A DNA stretch of 64,000 nucleotides, from NCBI GenBank assembly GCA_930990965.1, contig CAKNRQ010000001.1, positions 186,001 to 250,000 on the forward strand, given 5' to 3'. A program made the translations under genes and the position numbers. Numbering within the stretch: the stretch's first letter is position 1; every line of letters starts with the position of its first letter. This document shows, in pieces, positions 24,964-32,440 of the stretch. This DNA is from an uncultured Clostridia bacterium (GTDB taxonomy: Bacteria > Bacillota > Clostridia > Oscillospirales > Oscillospiraceae). The notes beneath the pieces were generated by a model. That model was given only the letters and a program-made list of their open reading frames with translations, was not told the origin of the DNA and ran no database searches.

Positions 24964-25004
24964 GGCCCGCGCAAGTGAAGCGCTCTCGCGCCCTTGCGCG
25001 GGCC
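24964..25004 (-). other. Intra-operon hairpin between acoB and acoX
   Basis: A 12-bp G+C-rich stem (24964-24975 with 24993-25004) encloses a 17-base loop and is followed on the minus strand by GTTTTAG. It may reduce downstream transcription or set mRNA processing, so the E1 genes could be expressed more than acoX-acoC-acoL. Confidence 0.5.
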
Positions 25005-25023
25005 CAGTATGGGAAGGTGTGCC

Positions 25024-25992
25024 TTACAGGATCTTCTTAGCTCCGTTTATGATGTCCTGGGCGTTGGGCATGTAGTACTGCTCCAGCACAGGTGCAAACG
25101 GGACGGGAGTATCAAGCGCGCCGATACGCACAACTGGTGCGTCGAGGTAGTCGAAAAGTTCCTCGCCTATTATCGCACTTATCTCGCCGCCGAAACCGCC
25201 ACGCCTGACTTCTTCAGTGACTACCAGAGCATGGTGCGTTTTGCTGACAGACTCGGCTATGAGTTCCTTGTCCAGCGGATAGAGGCTGCGAAGGTCAACG
25301 ACTTCAACGCTTATGCCGTCGGCGGCGAGCTTTTCAGCCGCCTCAAGCGCATCATAAACCTGCTTACCGTAGGTGATTATCGTCAGGTCTTCGCCCTCGC
25401 GGCATATCTTGCCCTTGCCAAGCGGGATAGGCTCAAAGGAGTTGACCTCGCTCTTCATGCTCAGCAGGACTTTGTTCTCGAAATACATGACGGGGTCGTT
25501 GTCGTCGATGGCCGTGAGCATGAGGCCCAGGGCATCCTCTGCGCAGGAGGGGTAGACAACTTTGAGGCCGGGGACGTGGGTCAGCCAAGCTTCGAGGCTC
25601 TGAGAGTGCTGCGCCGCAGCGCCCGTACCCGCACCCGCGGGGAGGCGAACAACCATCGGCAGAGAGATCTTGCCACCGAACATGTAGCGCATCTTGGCCG
25701 CCTGGTTCACGAGCTGGTCCATGCCGACAGTGAGGAAGTCACAGAACATCAACTCAGCTATGGGCCTGAGGCCCGTTGCGGAGGCGCCGACGGCACAGCC
25801 TATTATGGCACCTTCGGATATCGGCGTATCGCGCACGCGCTCTTCGCCGAATTCGTCTATCATACCCATCGACACGCCGAAGCAGCCGCCGAACTTGCCG
25901 ACGTCCTCGCCGAAGAGTATTACGTTGGGGTCTTCACGCATCCTGATGCTCATACCCTCGCGGATGCCTTCTGCGTAAGTCATCATCTTCAT
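25024..25992 (-). CDS. acoB: Acetoin dehydrogenase-type E1 component, beta subunit
   Basis: This 322-residue subunit pairs with E1 alpha to bind thiamine diphosphate. It has MTYAEGIREGMSIRMREDPNVILFGEDVGKFGG, where Glu in GEDVG is near the cofactor, GCAVGASATGLRPIAELMFCDF and a C-terminal transketolase domain (VSKTHHALVVTEEVRRGGFG). Its start overlaps the E1 alpha stop as ATGA, so the two subunits are translationally coupled. The acceptor substrate (acetoin or another 2-oxo or alpha-hydroxyketone compound) is inferred from operon content only. Confidence 0.93.
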   Translation of the reverse strand: MKMMTYAEGIREGMSIRMREDPNVILFGEDVGKFGGCFGVSMGMIDEFGEERVRDTPISEGAIIGCAVGASATGLRPIAELMFCDFLTVGMDQLVNQAAKMRYMFGGKISLPMVVRLPAGAGTGAAAQHSQSLEAWLTHVPGLKVVYPSCAEDALGLMLTAIDDNDPVMYFENKVLLSMKSEVNSFEPIPLGKGKICREGEDLTIITYGKQVYDALEAAEKLAADGISVEVVDLRSLYPLDKELIAESVSKTHHALVVTEEVRRGGFGGEISAIIGEELFDYLDAPVVRIGALDTPVPFAPVLEQYYMPNAQDIINGAKKIL

Positions 25993-26975
25993 CTGTCGCG
26001 CACCTCCTCAACTATGTCGGAATACACATCCACAACCGCAGTCTCCACGGCGGGGATGGGCTGGGCGTCGGCAAAGGCGATGGCGTCCTCAATCTCCTTC
26101 GCAACCTGGGCATCGACTGCGTCGACTTCCTCCTGGGTCATGACGCCGTTTTCAACGAGGAAATTGGCATAGCGCGGCATGGGGTCCTTCTCCATCCACG
26201 CGGCCTGCTCCTCCTTGGGCTTATAGATAGCGGGGTCGCCCTCAAAGTGTCCGTGCTGGCGATAGGTCTTGCACTCCACAAGCGTCGGGCCCTTGCCCGC
26301 ACGAGCCCTGGCCACGGCCTCCTGAGCGGCCTCGTACACGGCCAGCGGATCGTTGCCGTCTACAGAAACGCCGGGGATGTTGTAGGCCGCGCCGCGGTCG
26401 GCTACGTCCTTTATCGCCTGGTGGCGGTCCTGACTCATGGAAATGCCGTAGTGGTTGTTCTCGCAGACGAAGATGACCGGCAGTTTCCAGATGCTCGCCA
26501 TGTTCAGCGACTCGTGGAAGGTGCCCTGGTTTGTCGAGCCGTCGCCGAAGAAGCAGACGCAAACCTGGTCAGTACCGCGGATTTTGGCCGACAGGCCCGC
26601 GCCGCAGGCTATGCAGTGGCCCGCGCCGACGATGCCGTTGGCGCCGAGTATGCCCTTGTCGCGGTCGGCTATGTGCATTGAGCCGCCCTTGCCCTTGCAG
26701 TAGCCGGTCTCACGTCCAAAGAGCTCGGCCATCATAAGGTTAAGGTCGCCGCCCTTGGCGATAATGTGTCCATGGCCGCGGTGAGTACTGGTGATAAAGT
26801 CGTCGTCACGCAGGCACTCGCAGACCGCGGGAGCTATAGCTTCCTCACCCAGATACAGGTGGACAAAGCCAGGTATTTTGCCCTCCGCGAACAGCTTCGC
26901 AGCCGTGCTCTCGAAGTCACGTATGCGGCGCATTTTCACATACATGTCCTTCATCTGCTCATTGCTGATTGCCAT
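25989..26975 (-). CDS. acoA: Acetoin dehydrogenase-type E1 component, alpha subunit
   Basis: This 328-residue thiamine-diphosphate subunit has the GDGSTNQGTFHESLNMASIWKLPVIFVCENN diphosphate/Mg2+ motif, the start YVKMRRIRDFESTAAKLFAEGKIPGFVHLYLGEEA and the TYRQHGHFEGDP loop with a histidine pair. This is the standard AcoA/PdhA architecture. The gene follows an SDR oxidoreductase by 43 bases with an AGGAGG site and no separate promoter, so it belongs to the transcript beginning at the Lin0512-family gene. Confidence 0.94.
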   Translation of the reverse strand: MAISNEQMKDMYVKMRRIRDFESTAAKLFAEGKIPGFVHLYLGEEAIAPAVCECLRDDDFITSTHRGHGHIIAKGGDLNLMMAELFGRETGYCKGKGGSMHIADRDKGILGANGIVGAGHCIACGAGLSAKIRGTDQVCVCFFGDGSTNQGTFHESLNMASIWKLPVIFVCENNHYGISMSQDRHQAIKDVADRGAAYNIPGVSVDGNDPLAVYEAAQEAVARARAGKGPTLVECKTYRQHGHFEGDPAIYKPKEEQAAWMEKDPMPRYANFLVENGVMTQEEVDAVDAQVAKEIEDAIAFADAQPIPAVETAVVDVYSDIVEEVRDR

Positions 26976-27018
26976 TCAATAACCTCCTTCTAAAGTGAAA
27001 ATTAAAATCGCTTATTGC

Positions 27019-27843
27019 TTATACCATGCAGCAGCCTCCGTCGACGTGCAGCACCTGTCCGGTAATTTCCCGGGCCAGGTCGGAGGAGAGGAAAAGCGCC
27101 CCAAACGCTATGTCTTCGGGCTGCTGCGCCCTTCCCAGCGGAATAAGATTGCGTACAGAGTTGTTCCAGTTGGCCTCGCGCTCCTCTTCGCTTACGGCAG
27201 TCCGTCCACCTTCACTGCCGTGGAAGCCTGTGGCCATACCGTCGAGAATTTCTTCCCACATCCTGGTGCGTATAATTCCCGGCGCCACCGCGTTAACCCT
27301 GACGTTGCATGGCGCGCCTTTCTTGGCGCCAGCTTGAGTGAGGCTTATTACGGCGGCTTTGGATACGCAGTAGTGCTCGAGCATTCCCAGGTTAGTACGT
27401 CCGGCAATGGATGCCGTGGTAACTATATTGCCACTTTTGCGGGGCATCATGTGTCGAAGACCCGCCTGCAACATGTGAGATGTGCCCATGATGTTGATAT
27501 CGAAAAGCCGGCGTATTTCGTCCTCTTCCGCGAGCATAAAGTCGTACGTGGATATGACGCCGGCAGCATGCATTATGACGTCTATCCTGCCATCGAAAAA
27601 CTCTTCCGCGGCAACGACCAGACTGTCAACGTCCTGCTTGACAGACACGTCAGTGCGCTTGAAGCCCGACCTGCGGCCCATGGCTTCTATCTCACTAACT
27701 GTCTTCATGCCCTCTTCTTCTTTGCGGTTCCCGATGAACACATCCGCACCACATTCAGCGTAAGCCAGGGCGCAGGCTTTACCCAGCCCCCTGCCTCCAC
27801 CGGTGACAAGGACGTTCTTCCCTGTGAAATCGAGTTTTAGCAT
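27019..27843 (-). CDS. SDR-family NAD(P)-dependent oxidoreductase
   Basis: This 274-residue classical short-chain dehydrogenase has the cofactor motif VTGGGRGLGKA, NIMGTSHM in place of the structural NAG stretch, the catalytic Ser in TTASIAG and YxxxK in YCVSKAA, ending GQVLHVDGGCCMV. In this operon it may interconvert the complex's substrate with its alcohol (for example acetoin or a diol), but specificity cannot be read from sequence. The segment between the active site and the C-terminus has an unusual insert (ATGFHGSEGGRTAVSEEER). Confidence 0.88.
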   Translation of the reverse strand: MLKLDFTGKNVLVTGGGRGLGKACALAYAECGADVFIGNRKEEEGMKTVSEIEAMGRRSGFKRTDVSVKQDVDSLVVAAEEFFDGRIDVIMHAAGVISTYDFMLAEEDEIRRLFDINIMGTSHMLQAGLRHMMPRKSGNIVTTASIAGRTNLGMLEHYCVSKAAVISLTQAGAKKGAPCNVRVNAVAPGIIRTRMWEEILDGMATGFHGSEGGRTAVSEEEREANWNNSVRNLIPLGRAQQPEDIAFGALFLSSDLAREITGQVLHVDGGCCMV

Positions 27844-27972
27844 TGTTCAATTGTCTCCTTTCATTTATCAAAAGCCCGCCTCTCTCCTTGCGGACTTTCT
27901 CTCGCCTCCCTTACTCCAATATTTCTCTCTTATCAGGATGCCGGCCGCTCTCTCCTTCGTCCGACAGTCTGA

Positions 27973-28332
27973 TTACACGTCTACATAAACTTCAACTGCG
28001 GCCACCGCCGCTTCTATGCTCTTATCGCAATCACCGAATTCCGGGATGCACAGGCCGTCACACCGCAGTCCACCGGCTACTGGCACAACTTTCACGGTGC
28101 CCACAGGGAATTCGGCCGCAACTGCCTCACAGTCCACCTGCTCCGGACGTGATACCGCTACCGTCGCCCTTATAAACACCTGGCGCTTGAAGTCCGTCAG
28201 CCCCAACACATCTTCAAGGCCGCACAGGCAACTGCGTGATATCGCATCCTTGGCAGCTTTTTTGGCCGCTTTGGTCACATCCTGACCGTGGAAATCAGTA
28301 CCCAGGCCAAACTCTACAATGTATTTTTTCAT
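27973..28332 (-). CDS. Lin0512-family protein, first gene of the aco operon
   Basis: This 119-residue protein resembles the uncharacterised TIGR02058/Lin0512 family, with VEFGLGTDFHGQDVTKAAKKAAKDAISRSCLCGLEDVL and a C-terminal GDCDKSIEAAVAAVEV. No enzymatic role is established. It is predicted to be cytosolic. The ATG at 28332 follows AGAGGTGA, and a sigma-A-type promoter (28366-28394) lies immediately upstream, so it heads the transcript carrying the SDR gene and acoABXCL. Confidence 0.65.
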   Translation of the reverse strand: MKKYIVEFGLGTDFHGQDVTKAAKKAAKDAISRSCLCGLEDVLGLTDFKRQVFIRATVAVSRPEQVDCEAVAAEFPVGTVKVVPVAGGLRCDGLCIPEFGDCDKSIEAAVAAVEVYVDV

Positions 28333-28365
28333 GTTTCTCACCTCTGTCAGCGCTTTACGTTGATA

Positions 28366-28394
28366 ATTATACAATGTTAAATTAATTTTCTCAA
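28366..28394 (-). promoter_or_regulatory. Sigma-A-type promoter of the aco operon
   Basis: TTGAGA (28389-28394), a 17-base spacer and TATAAT (28366-28371). No GG-N10-GC sigma-54 signature was seen in the same region. Confidence 0.7.
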
Positions 28395-28407
28395 GTCAAA
28401 GCATGTA

Positions 28408-28427
28408 ATTCTCATAAATTCAGCGTT
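28408..28427. promoter_or_regulatory. 20-bp element upstream of the aco promoter
   Basis: This element (consensus ATTCTCAYARATTCAGCGTT) matches the one at 30596-30615 in 18 of 20 positions and ends 13 bases upstream of the -35. It is the likely binding site of the AcoR-like activator. Confidence 0.6.
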
Positions 28428-28483
28428 GCCAATAAATCAGCCTTGATACTATTGAGCTTTATTACCAAATAGTCAGGAAAATA

Positions 28484-28529
28484 TCAAAGTGGTGAGATGA
28501 ATTTCGACAAATTCATCTCACCACTTTGA
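28484..28529 (-). terminator. Terminator of the acoR-like gene
   Basis: A perfect 21-bp stem (28484-28504 with 28509-28529) has a 4-base loop, with TATTTTCC following on the minus strand, 19 bases past the stop. Confidence 0.85.
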
Positions 28530-28547
28530 GAATATGCTGTGATTTTC

Positions 28548-30485
28548 TCAGCCGTCGCTGAGATTTGAGACACTGTGACGCAAATCCTTGACGTCTATGC
28601 CGTAGCGTTTTATGCGCCTGTAGAGGGTAGCACGGCTGATGCCCAGCCTCTGTGCGGCCTTTTCAACGTCACCTCCAGAGAGGGTCAGAGCTGAGAGCGT
28701 CTCCCCTTCCTGGGCGTCTACTTCGCCTGTCTCCCCAGAAGCGCCTGACTCTTCGACCATGAATGGCAAGCTGTGCGCACCAAGTTCACCTTCGCTTGTC
28801 GAGTAGAATGCGCAGACGATGCCGTTTTGCAGTTCTCGCACATTCCCCGGCCAGTCGTAGTTCATGATTCCCTCCAGGAATTCAGGGGACATGGTCTTGC
28901 TCATATTGGGATTGTCACTGTTGAGCCGCGACAGGAAACGTTCTGCGCAGAGCTTTATGTCGCCGCGCCGTCGCCTGAGTGGCGGTATTTCTATAAGCAG
29001 TACATTGAGGCGGTAGAAAAGGTCACTGCGGAATGCTCCGGAGGCTGCCAGCGCACCTAGATGGCGGTTCGTGGAAGATATGATGCGGATATCAAGCTCA
29101 ATCTCCTGTTTGCCGCCCACGCGCGTTATGCAGTGCGATTCCACTGCACTCAGCAGCTTGGCTTGAAACTCTATTGGTACCTCACTTATCTCATCGAGGA
29201 AAAGCGTACCACCCTGGGCAAGCTCAAACTTGCCGGGGCTGCCTTCGCGCCGTTCCGGTATGGCGTCAGGCTCGTATCCGAAAAGCTCTTCTTCCAGCCT
29301 GTCACGGTGAAGCGACGCACAGTTGACAGCTACAAACGGGCCGCCTGACCGGCTTCCGGCATTGTGTATGGCCTGAGCTATCAGTTCCTTGCCTGTACCT
29401 GACTCTCCTTCTATGAGTATATTGCCGTCATATTTGGCATATCTGGCCGCCAGTGCCACAGTTTTCTTCATCTCCGGGTCCTCGGTTATGATGTCGTCGA
29501 AGGTATATGCCGCCCGGTTGCCCGTGAGCCGGTTGACGGTAGCAATGAGATGCTTCTGCTTTTTCAGTGTCACGTTTATAGTACGGCTGCCAAGCGTGTG
29601 CGCATGTGTTATGGCCGCACTGCATCGCACCACGCCGCTCCCAGTCGTCAAACGCACGTCGTCAGAAAAACTTCCACCGTGCAACCATCCTTTGCCCGCC
29701 CAATCAATGTCCGGTATAAGTTTTCGGAAATCCGTAGAAAACAGCTCTGTATCGTCCATTTCCAGCAGCCGCTTTGCAGCGCTGTTGACCCAGACCGGAC
29801 GGAAGCCACCCCCCAACAGCACTATACTGTCCGCACTGCCCTCCAGAGCCGAACGCATGAGCTCTGCGCTCTGCAAAATCGAGAGCTTGCCCTCTATGCC
29901 TATGGCCGCGGCCAGAACCACGGCCAGGGTGTGATCGTTCACCTGCTCGGCGTCGCCGGACATGTTGATACAGCCTATCACTTCCCCGTCCGGACCGTGG
30001 ATGGGCGACGCTGAACACGTCCAGCCGTGATGGGTGCGGCAGTAGTGCTCCGCTCCGGCCATCTGTATAGCGGTGTTGTAGTCAAGCGCTACGCTGATAG
30101 CATTTGTGCCGACGCTCTGATTGTCCCATAGAGCGCCAGGTACGAAGCGCAGGTCCTCGGTTTTGGCCATTATGCGCTCGTCGCCCATCGTCTCAAGCAC
30201 GTACCCTACGCTGTCGGTCAGCACCATCAGGAATCCCGTGCGCCGTACTATATCAAACACGCTCTGCATTATGGGCATTGCAGCCTCAATGAGGTGCGAA
30301 TTGGCCTCGCGTATGCTGCGAAAAACTTCGTCGTCCACCCTGCGTCCCAGGCCGCCGATAGGATTCACGCCTGACTCCTTGCAGCGTCTCCAACCAGCAG
30401 CCACGGCAGGCTGGACCGACTCGTCCATCTCGCCTTCATAGACGAATTTAGCCCATATCTCTTCGAGTTTTCTCAGGTCTTTCAT
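28548..30485 (-). CDS. acoR: AcoR-like NtrC-family regulator lacking the GAFTGA motif
   Basis: This 645-residue activator has a GAF-type sensor region (to ~190) and a PAS-like segment (~205-310). The AAA+ domain (~330-570) has Walker A GESGTGKE, Walker B GGTLFLDEI and an arginine-finger region FRSDLFYRLNVLLIEIPPLRRR. A Fis-type helix-turn-helix lies at the C-terminus (GGDVEKAAQRLGISRATLYRRIKRYG). Where sigma-54 activators have ELFGYEKGAFTGA this protein has ELFGYEPDAIPERR, one residue shorter and without GAFTGA. By analogy with TyrR it probably acts at sigma-A promoters. It lies between lplA and the aco operon. Confidence 0.9.
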   Translation of the reverse strand: MKDLRKLEEIWAKFVYEGEMDESVQPAVAAGWRRCKESGVNPIGGLGRRVDDEVFRSIREANSHLIEAAMPIMQSVFDIVRRTGFLMVLTDSVGYVLETMGDERIMAKTEDLRFVPGALWDNQSVGTNAISVALDYNTAIQMAGAEHYCRTHHGWTCSASPIHGPDGEVIGCINMSGDAEQVNDHTLAVVLAAAIGIEGKLSILQSAELMRSALEGSADSIVLLGGGFRPVWVNSAAKRLLEMDDTELFSTDFRKLIPDIDWAGKGWLHGGSFSDDVRLTTGSGVVRCSAAITHAHTLGSRTINVTLKKQKHLIATVNRLTGNRAAYTFDDIITEDPEMKKTVALAARYAKYDGNILIEGESGTGKELIAQAIHNAGSRSGGPFVAVNCASLHRDRLEEELFGYEPDAIPERREGSPGKFELAQGGTLFLDEISEVPIEFQAKLLSAVESHCITRVGGKQEIELDIRIISSTNRHLGALAASGAFRSDLFYRLNVLLIEIPPLRRRRGDIKLCAERFLSRLNSDNPNMSKTMSPEFLEGIMNYDWPGNVRELQNGIVCAFYSTSEGELGAHSLPFMVEESGASGETGEVDAQEGETLSALTLSGGDVEKAAQRLGISRATLYRRIKRYGIDVKDLRHSVSNLSDG

Positions 30486-30512
30486 TTAGCTCCCCTCCAA
30501 AAGCTGCGAAAA

Positions 30513-30541
30513 GGGCGCACCGTAAAATATATGGCGCGCCC
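30513..30541 (-). other. Stem-loop in the 5' leader of acoR
   Basis: A 9-bp stem (30533-30541 with 30513-30521, one G-U) begins a few bases after the predicted transcription start and is followed by CCCTTTTCGC. It could stabilise the mRNA or act as an early terminator. Confidence 0.45.
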
Positions 30542-30551
30542 GGTATGATAC

Positions 30552-30581
30552 ATTATAGTCTATTTTCCTGCCATGTTGCAA
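30552..30581 (-). promoter_or_regulatory. Sigma-A-type promoter of acoR
   Basis: TTGCAA (30576-30581), an 18-base spacer and TATAAT (30552-30557), about 67 bases upstream of the start codon. Confidence 0.65.
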
Positions 30582-30595
30582 CTGAAAGAAATACC

Positions 30596-30615
30596 ATTCT
30601 CACAGATTCAGCGTT
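30596..30615. promoter_or_regulatory. 20-bp element upstream of the acoR promoter
   Basis: This is the second copy of the aco element, 14 bases upstream of the -35. It implies autoregulation by the AcoR-like protein. Confidence 0.6.
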
Positions 30616-30670
30616 AACTATAAAATTTTTGAGAAATTTTTGACCATTTGTTACAAATCCGTGCTATTTC

Positions 30671-31654
30671 TCACTCAAACATTAGCAAAAGCAATTCTTC
30701 CTTTGTAATGCCGCCCAGTATGTGTTCCAAGTTCTGCCCGGACAATGCCCTGCTGATTTCTTCGCGCTCGAACCTTAGCCCGCAAAGGGCGTCGCACAGC
30801 TCGCCGCACGGTACTAACGCCATAAAATCCCCGCTTATTGCCGCATTGCGTACGACACCCTGAGAGACGTTAAGCGACACGCTCAGGCTTCCACCGGGGA
30901 ATCGCCGCGAATTGCTGAAGTTGAAGTCCGGGGTCCGTCCCCAGGTCCAGTCCCAAGTGCGGTATTTGCCGTCGGCCAGTGCAGCAACTTCTGCAAGCTC
31001 TTGCATATCCAACTGCTCGCGTGCAAGTCCATCACCTGCCAGGGCCTCAAGCAGCGCCCGGGTAAAGTCGGCAAATGTCGTGCCATCGGGCATAAAGTCG
31101 CTTATCTGGCCCACACGCGAGCGCACGCTTTTCGCGGCCTTGGACTCGAATTTGCGCGTATCCGGCCGAAGTACAGCCGACATGGTTGCGGCATCGGTTT
31201 TGAAGAGCAGAGTGCCATGGTGCAGTATTCTGCTCCCACTCAGCCTCTGCGCAGTACCGGAGACCTTGAGTCCGTCCACAGTTATGTCGTTGCGGCCTGT
31301 GGCCTCGGCTGGAACTCCTAGGGTGCGCAGCGCCCGGCAAACCGGTCCCGTAAAACGCGACATGCTCAAACTGCCAGTCTCTCCGGCGTCGGAGATGAGT
31401 GAATAGTTGAGGTTCCCGGCGTCGTGATATACGGCCCCTCCACCCGTGGCGCGCCTGACCACGTGTATACCCAGGCGTTTGGCTAAGTCAGCGTCCACCT
31501 CGGCTGAAGCTAGCTGGTTGAGGCCTATAACGACCGTCGGCTCGTTCTGCCAAAGCATCAGCCAGTCACCTTCCCGCCTGTGCTCAAGAACATACTCCTC
31601 AAAGGCCAAATTGTAATACGGGTCCGTACTGTGAGTTTCAAGGTAGTGTAGCAT
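30671..31654 (-). CDS. lplA: Lipoate-protein ligase A
   Basis: LplA attaches lipoate to the lysines of lipoyl domains through lipoyl-AMP. The 327-residue protein has the family core EEYVLEHRREGDWLMLWQNEPTVVIGLNQ, the RRATGGGAVYHDAGNLNYSLI lipoate/ATP loop and the KVSGTAQR segment, plus a C-terminal accessory domain ending KEELLLLMFE. It is the natural partner of the lipoyl-bearing E2 and E3 encoded at 20.9-23.9 kb. It has its own promoter and lies directly upstream of acoR. Confidence 0.94.
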   Translation of the reverse strand: MLHYLETHSTDPYYNLAFEEYVLEHRREGDWLMLWQNEPTVVIGLNQLASAEVDADLAKRLGIHVVRRATGGGAVYHDAGNLNYSLISDAGETGSLSMSRFTGPVCRALRTLGVPAEATGRNDITVDGLKVSGTAQRLSGSRILHHGTLLFKTDAATMSAVLRPDTRKFESKAAKSVRSRVGQISDFMPDGTTFADFTRALLEALAGDGLAREQLDMQELAEVAALADGKYRTWDWTWGRTPDFNFSNSRRFPGGSLSVSLNVSQGVVRNAAISGDFMALVPCGELCDALCGLRFEREEISRALSGQNLEHILGGITKEELLLLMFE

Positions 31655-31711
31655 ATCGGTTCTCCATGTTTATAAGCAGATTATGGCAGCGTATTGCAAA
31701 ACAGTGATTTT

Positions 31712-31740
31712 ATCATATTATATCGCCGCTCCGTTTGCAA
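31712..31740 (-). promoter_or_regulatory. Promoter of lplA
   Basis: TTGCAA (31735-31740), a 17-base spacer and TATGAT (31712-31717), 58 bases before the start codon. Confidence 0.55.
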
Positions 31741-31783
31741 GCCTTTAATGCTGCCGGCACCAGGAGCCGGCGTATATGATAAG

Positions 31784-31819
31784 AAAAAACCCGGACCTGA
31801 TAAGCGGTCCGGGTTTTTT
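31784..31819. terminator. Bidirectional terminator after the metG fragment
   Basis: A 14-bp stem including A/T tracts (31784-31797 with 31806-31819) has an 8-base loop and six Ts at the 3' end on either strand. It lies 12 bases past the metG-fragment stop. Confidence 0.85.
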
Positions 31820-31831
31820 GAGCTTGGCAAA

Positions 31832-32290
31832 TCAATACAGTTTTGCGCCGGCTGGGATGTTGTCGTCGAGGACAATCAGGTTCAGCCTCTCTTCACCCTC
31901 CTCTTTGTGAAGCGCGGAGATTATCATGCCGCATGAGTCGATGCCCATCATCTTGCGCGGCGGCAGATTTGTGATGGCCAGCAGAGTTTTGCCGACCAGC
32001 GTCTCAGGCTCGTAGTACTCGTGGATGCCGCTGAGAATGACGCGGTCCTCGCCCGAACCGTCGTCCAGCGTGAACTTGAGGAGCTTCTTGCTCTTCTTCA
32101 CGGCCTCACAGGCCTTGACCTTTACCACACGGAAGTCGCTGCGGCTGAAGGTCTCAAAGTCCACAAAATCGGCAAACAGGGGCTCAACTTCGGCCTTGCT
32201 GAGATCCACATGAACCTTAGGCTGCACTATCTCCTCTGCAGGTGCGGCAGCGGGCGCAGCTTCCGGCTTATCGCGGTCCAGCGGCTTCAT
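31832..32290 (-). CDS. metG: C-terminal tRNA-binding domain of methionyl-tRNA synthetase, probably a displaced 3' fragment
   Basis: The last ~105 of 152 residues form the OB-fold tRNA-binding domain found at the MetG C-terminus (SRSDFRVVKVKACEAVKKSKKLLKFTLDDGSG, then VILSGI, LVGKTLLAITNLPPRKMMGIDSCGMIISA, IPAGAKLY). The N-terminal ~45 residues are a Pro/Ala/Glu linker. There is no ribosome binding site before the first ATG, and the frame stays open another ~24 codons upstream without a start, so this reads as the tail of a longer gene. The catalytic part is missing, and a phage integrase lies 150 bases away, suggesting that integration separated the two. A stand-alone tRNA-binding protein is the alternative. 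Confidence 0.7.
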   Translation of the reverse strand: MKPLDRDKPEAAPAAAPAEEIVQPKVHVDLSKAEVEPLFADFVDFETFSRSDFRVVKVKACEAVKKSKKLLKFTLDDGSGEDRVILSGIHEYYEPETLVGKTLLAITNLPPRKMMGIDSCGMIISALHKEEGEERLNLIVLDDNIPAGAKLY

Positions 32291-32440
32291 AGTGGGGAAT
32301 TGTTTTTGAACCGACCATAAGAGCTCAGAAGTTATTAAAACTCGGCGCTTTAACAGGTATTAAAAACTTTTTGGCGTACAACTTCTTACAAGCTTTCATA
32401 GTCTCGCCTTCAAATGGTGTAAAAACAGGTGTAAATCAAA
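32291..32440. other. Probable attachment-site region between the metG fragment and the integrase
   Basis: This A/T-rich gap contains three imperfect direct repeats related to GGTGTAAAAA (starting near 32356, 32416 and 32428), which look like integrase arm sites. The core site cannot be defined without the other end of the element. Confidence 0.4.

Noticed and set aside
27844-28483. Sigma-54 promoter for the aco operon
   Set aside because: No TGGCAC-N5-TTGC type sequence was seen; a good sigma-A promoter is present instead, and the regulator lacks GAFTGA.
31750-31772. Small GCCGGC stem upstream of lplA
   Set aside because: It is a short palindrome without a T tract and overlaps no start or operator position convincingly.
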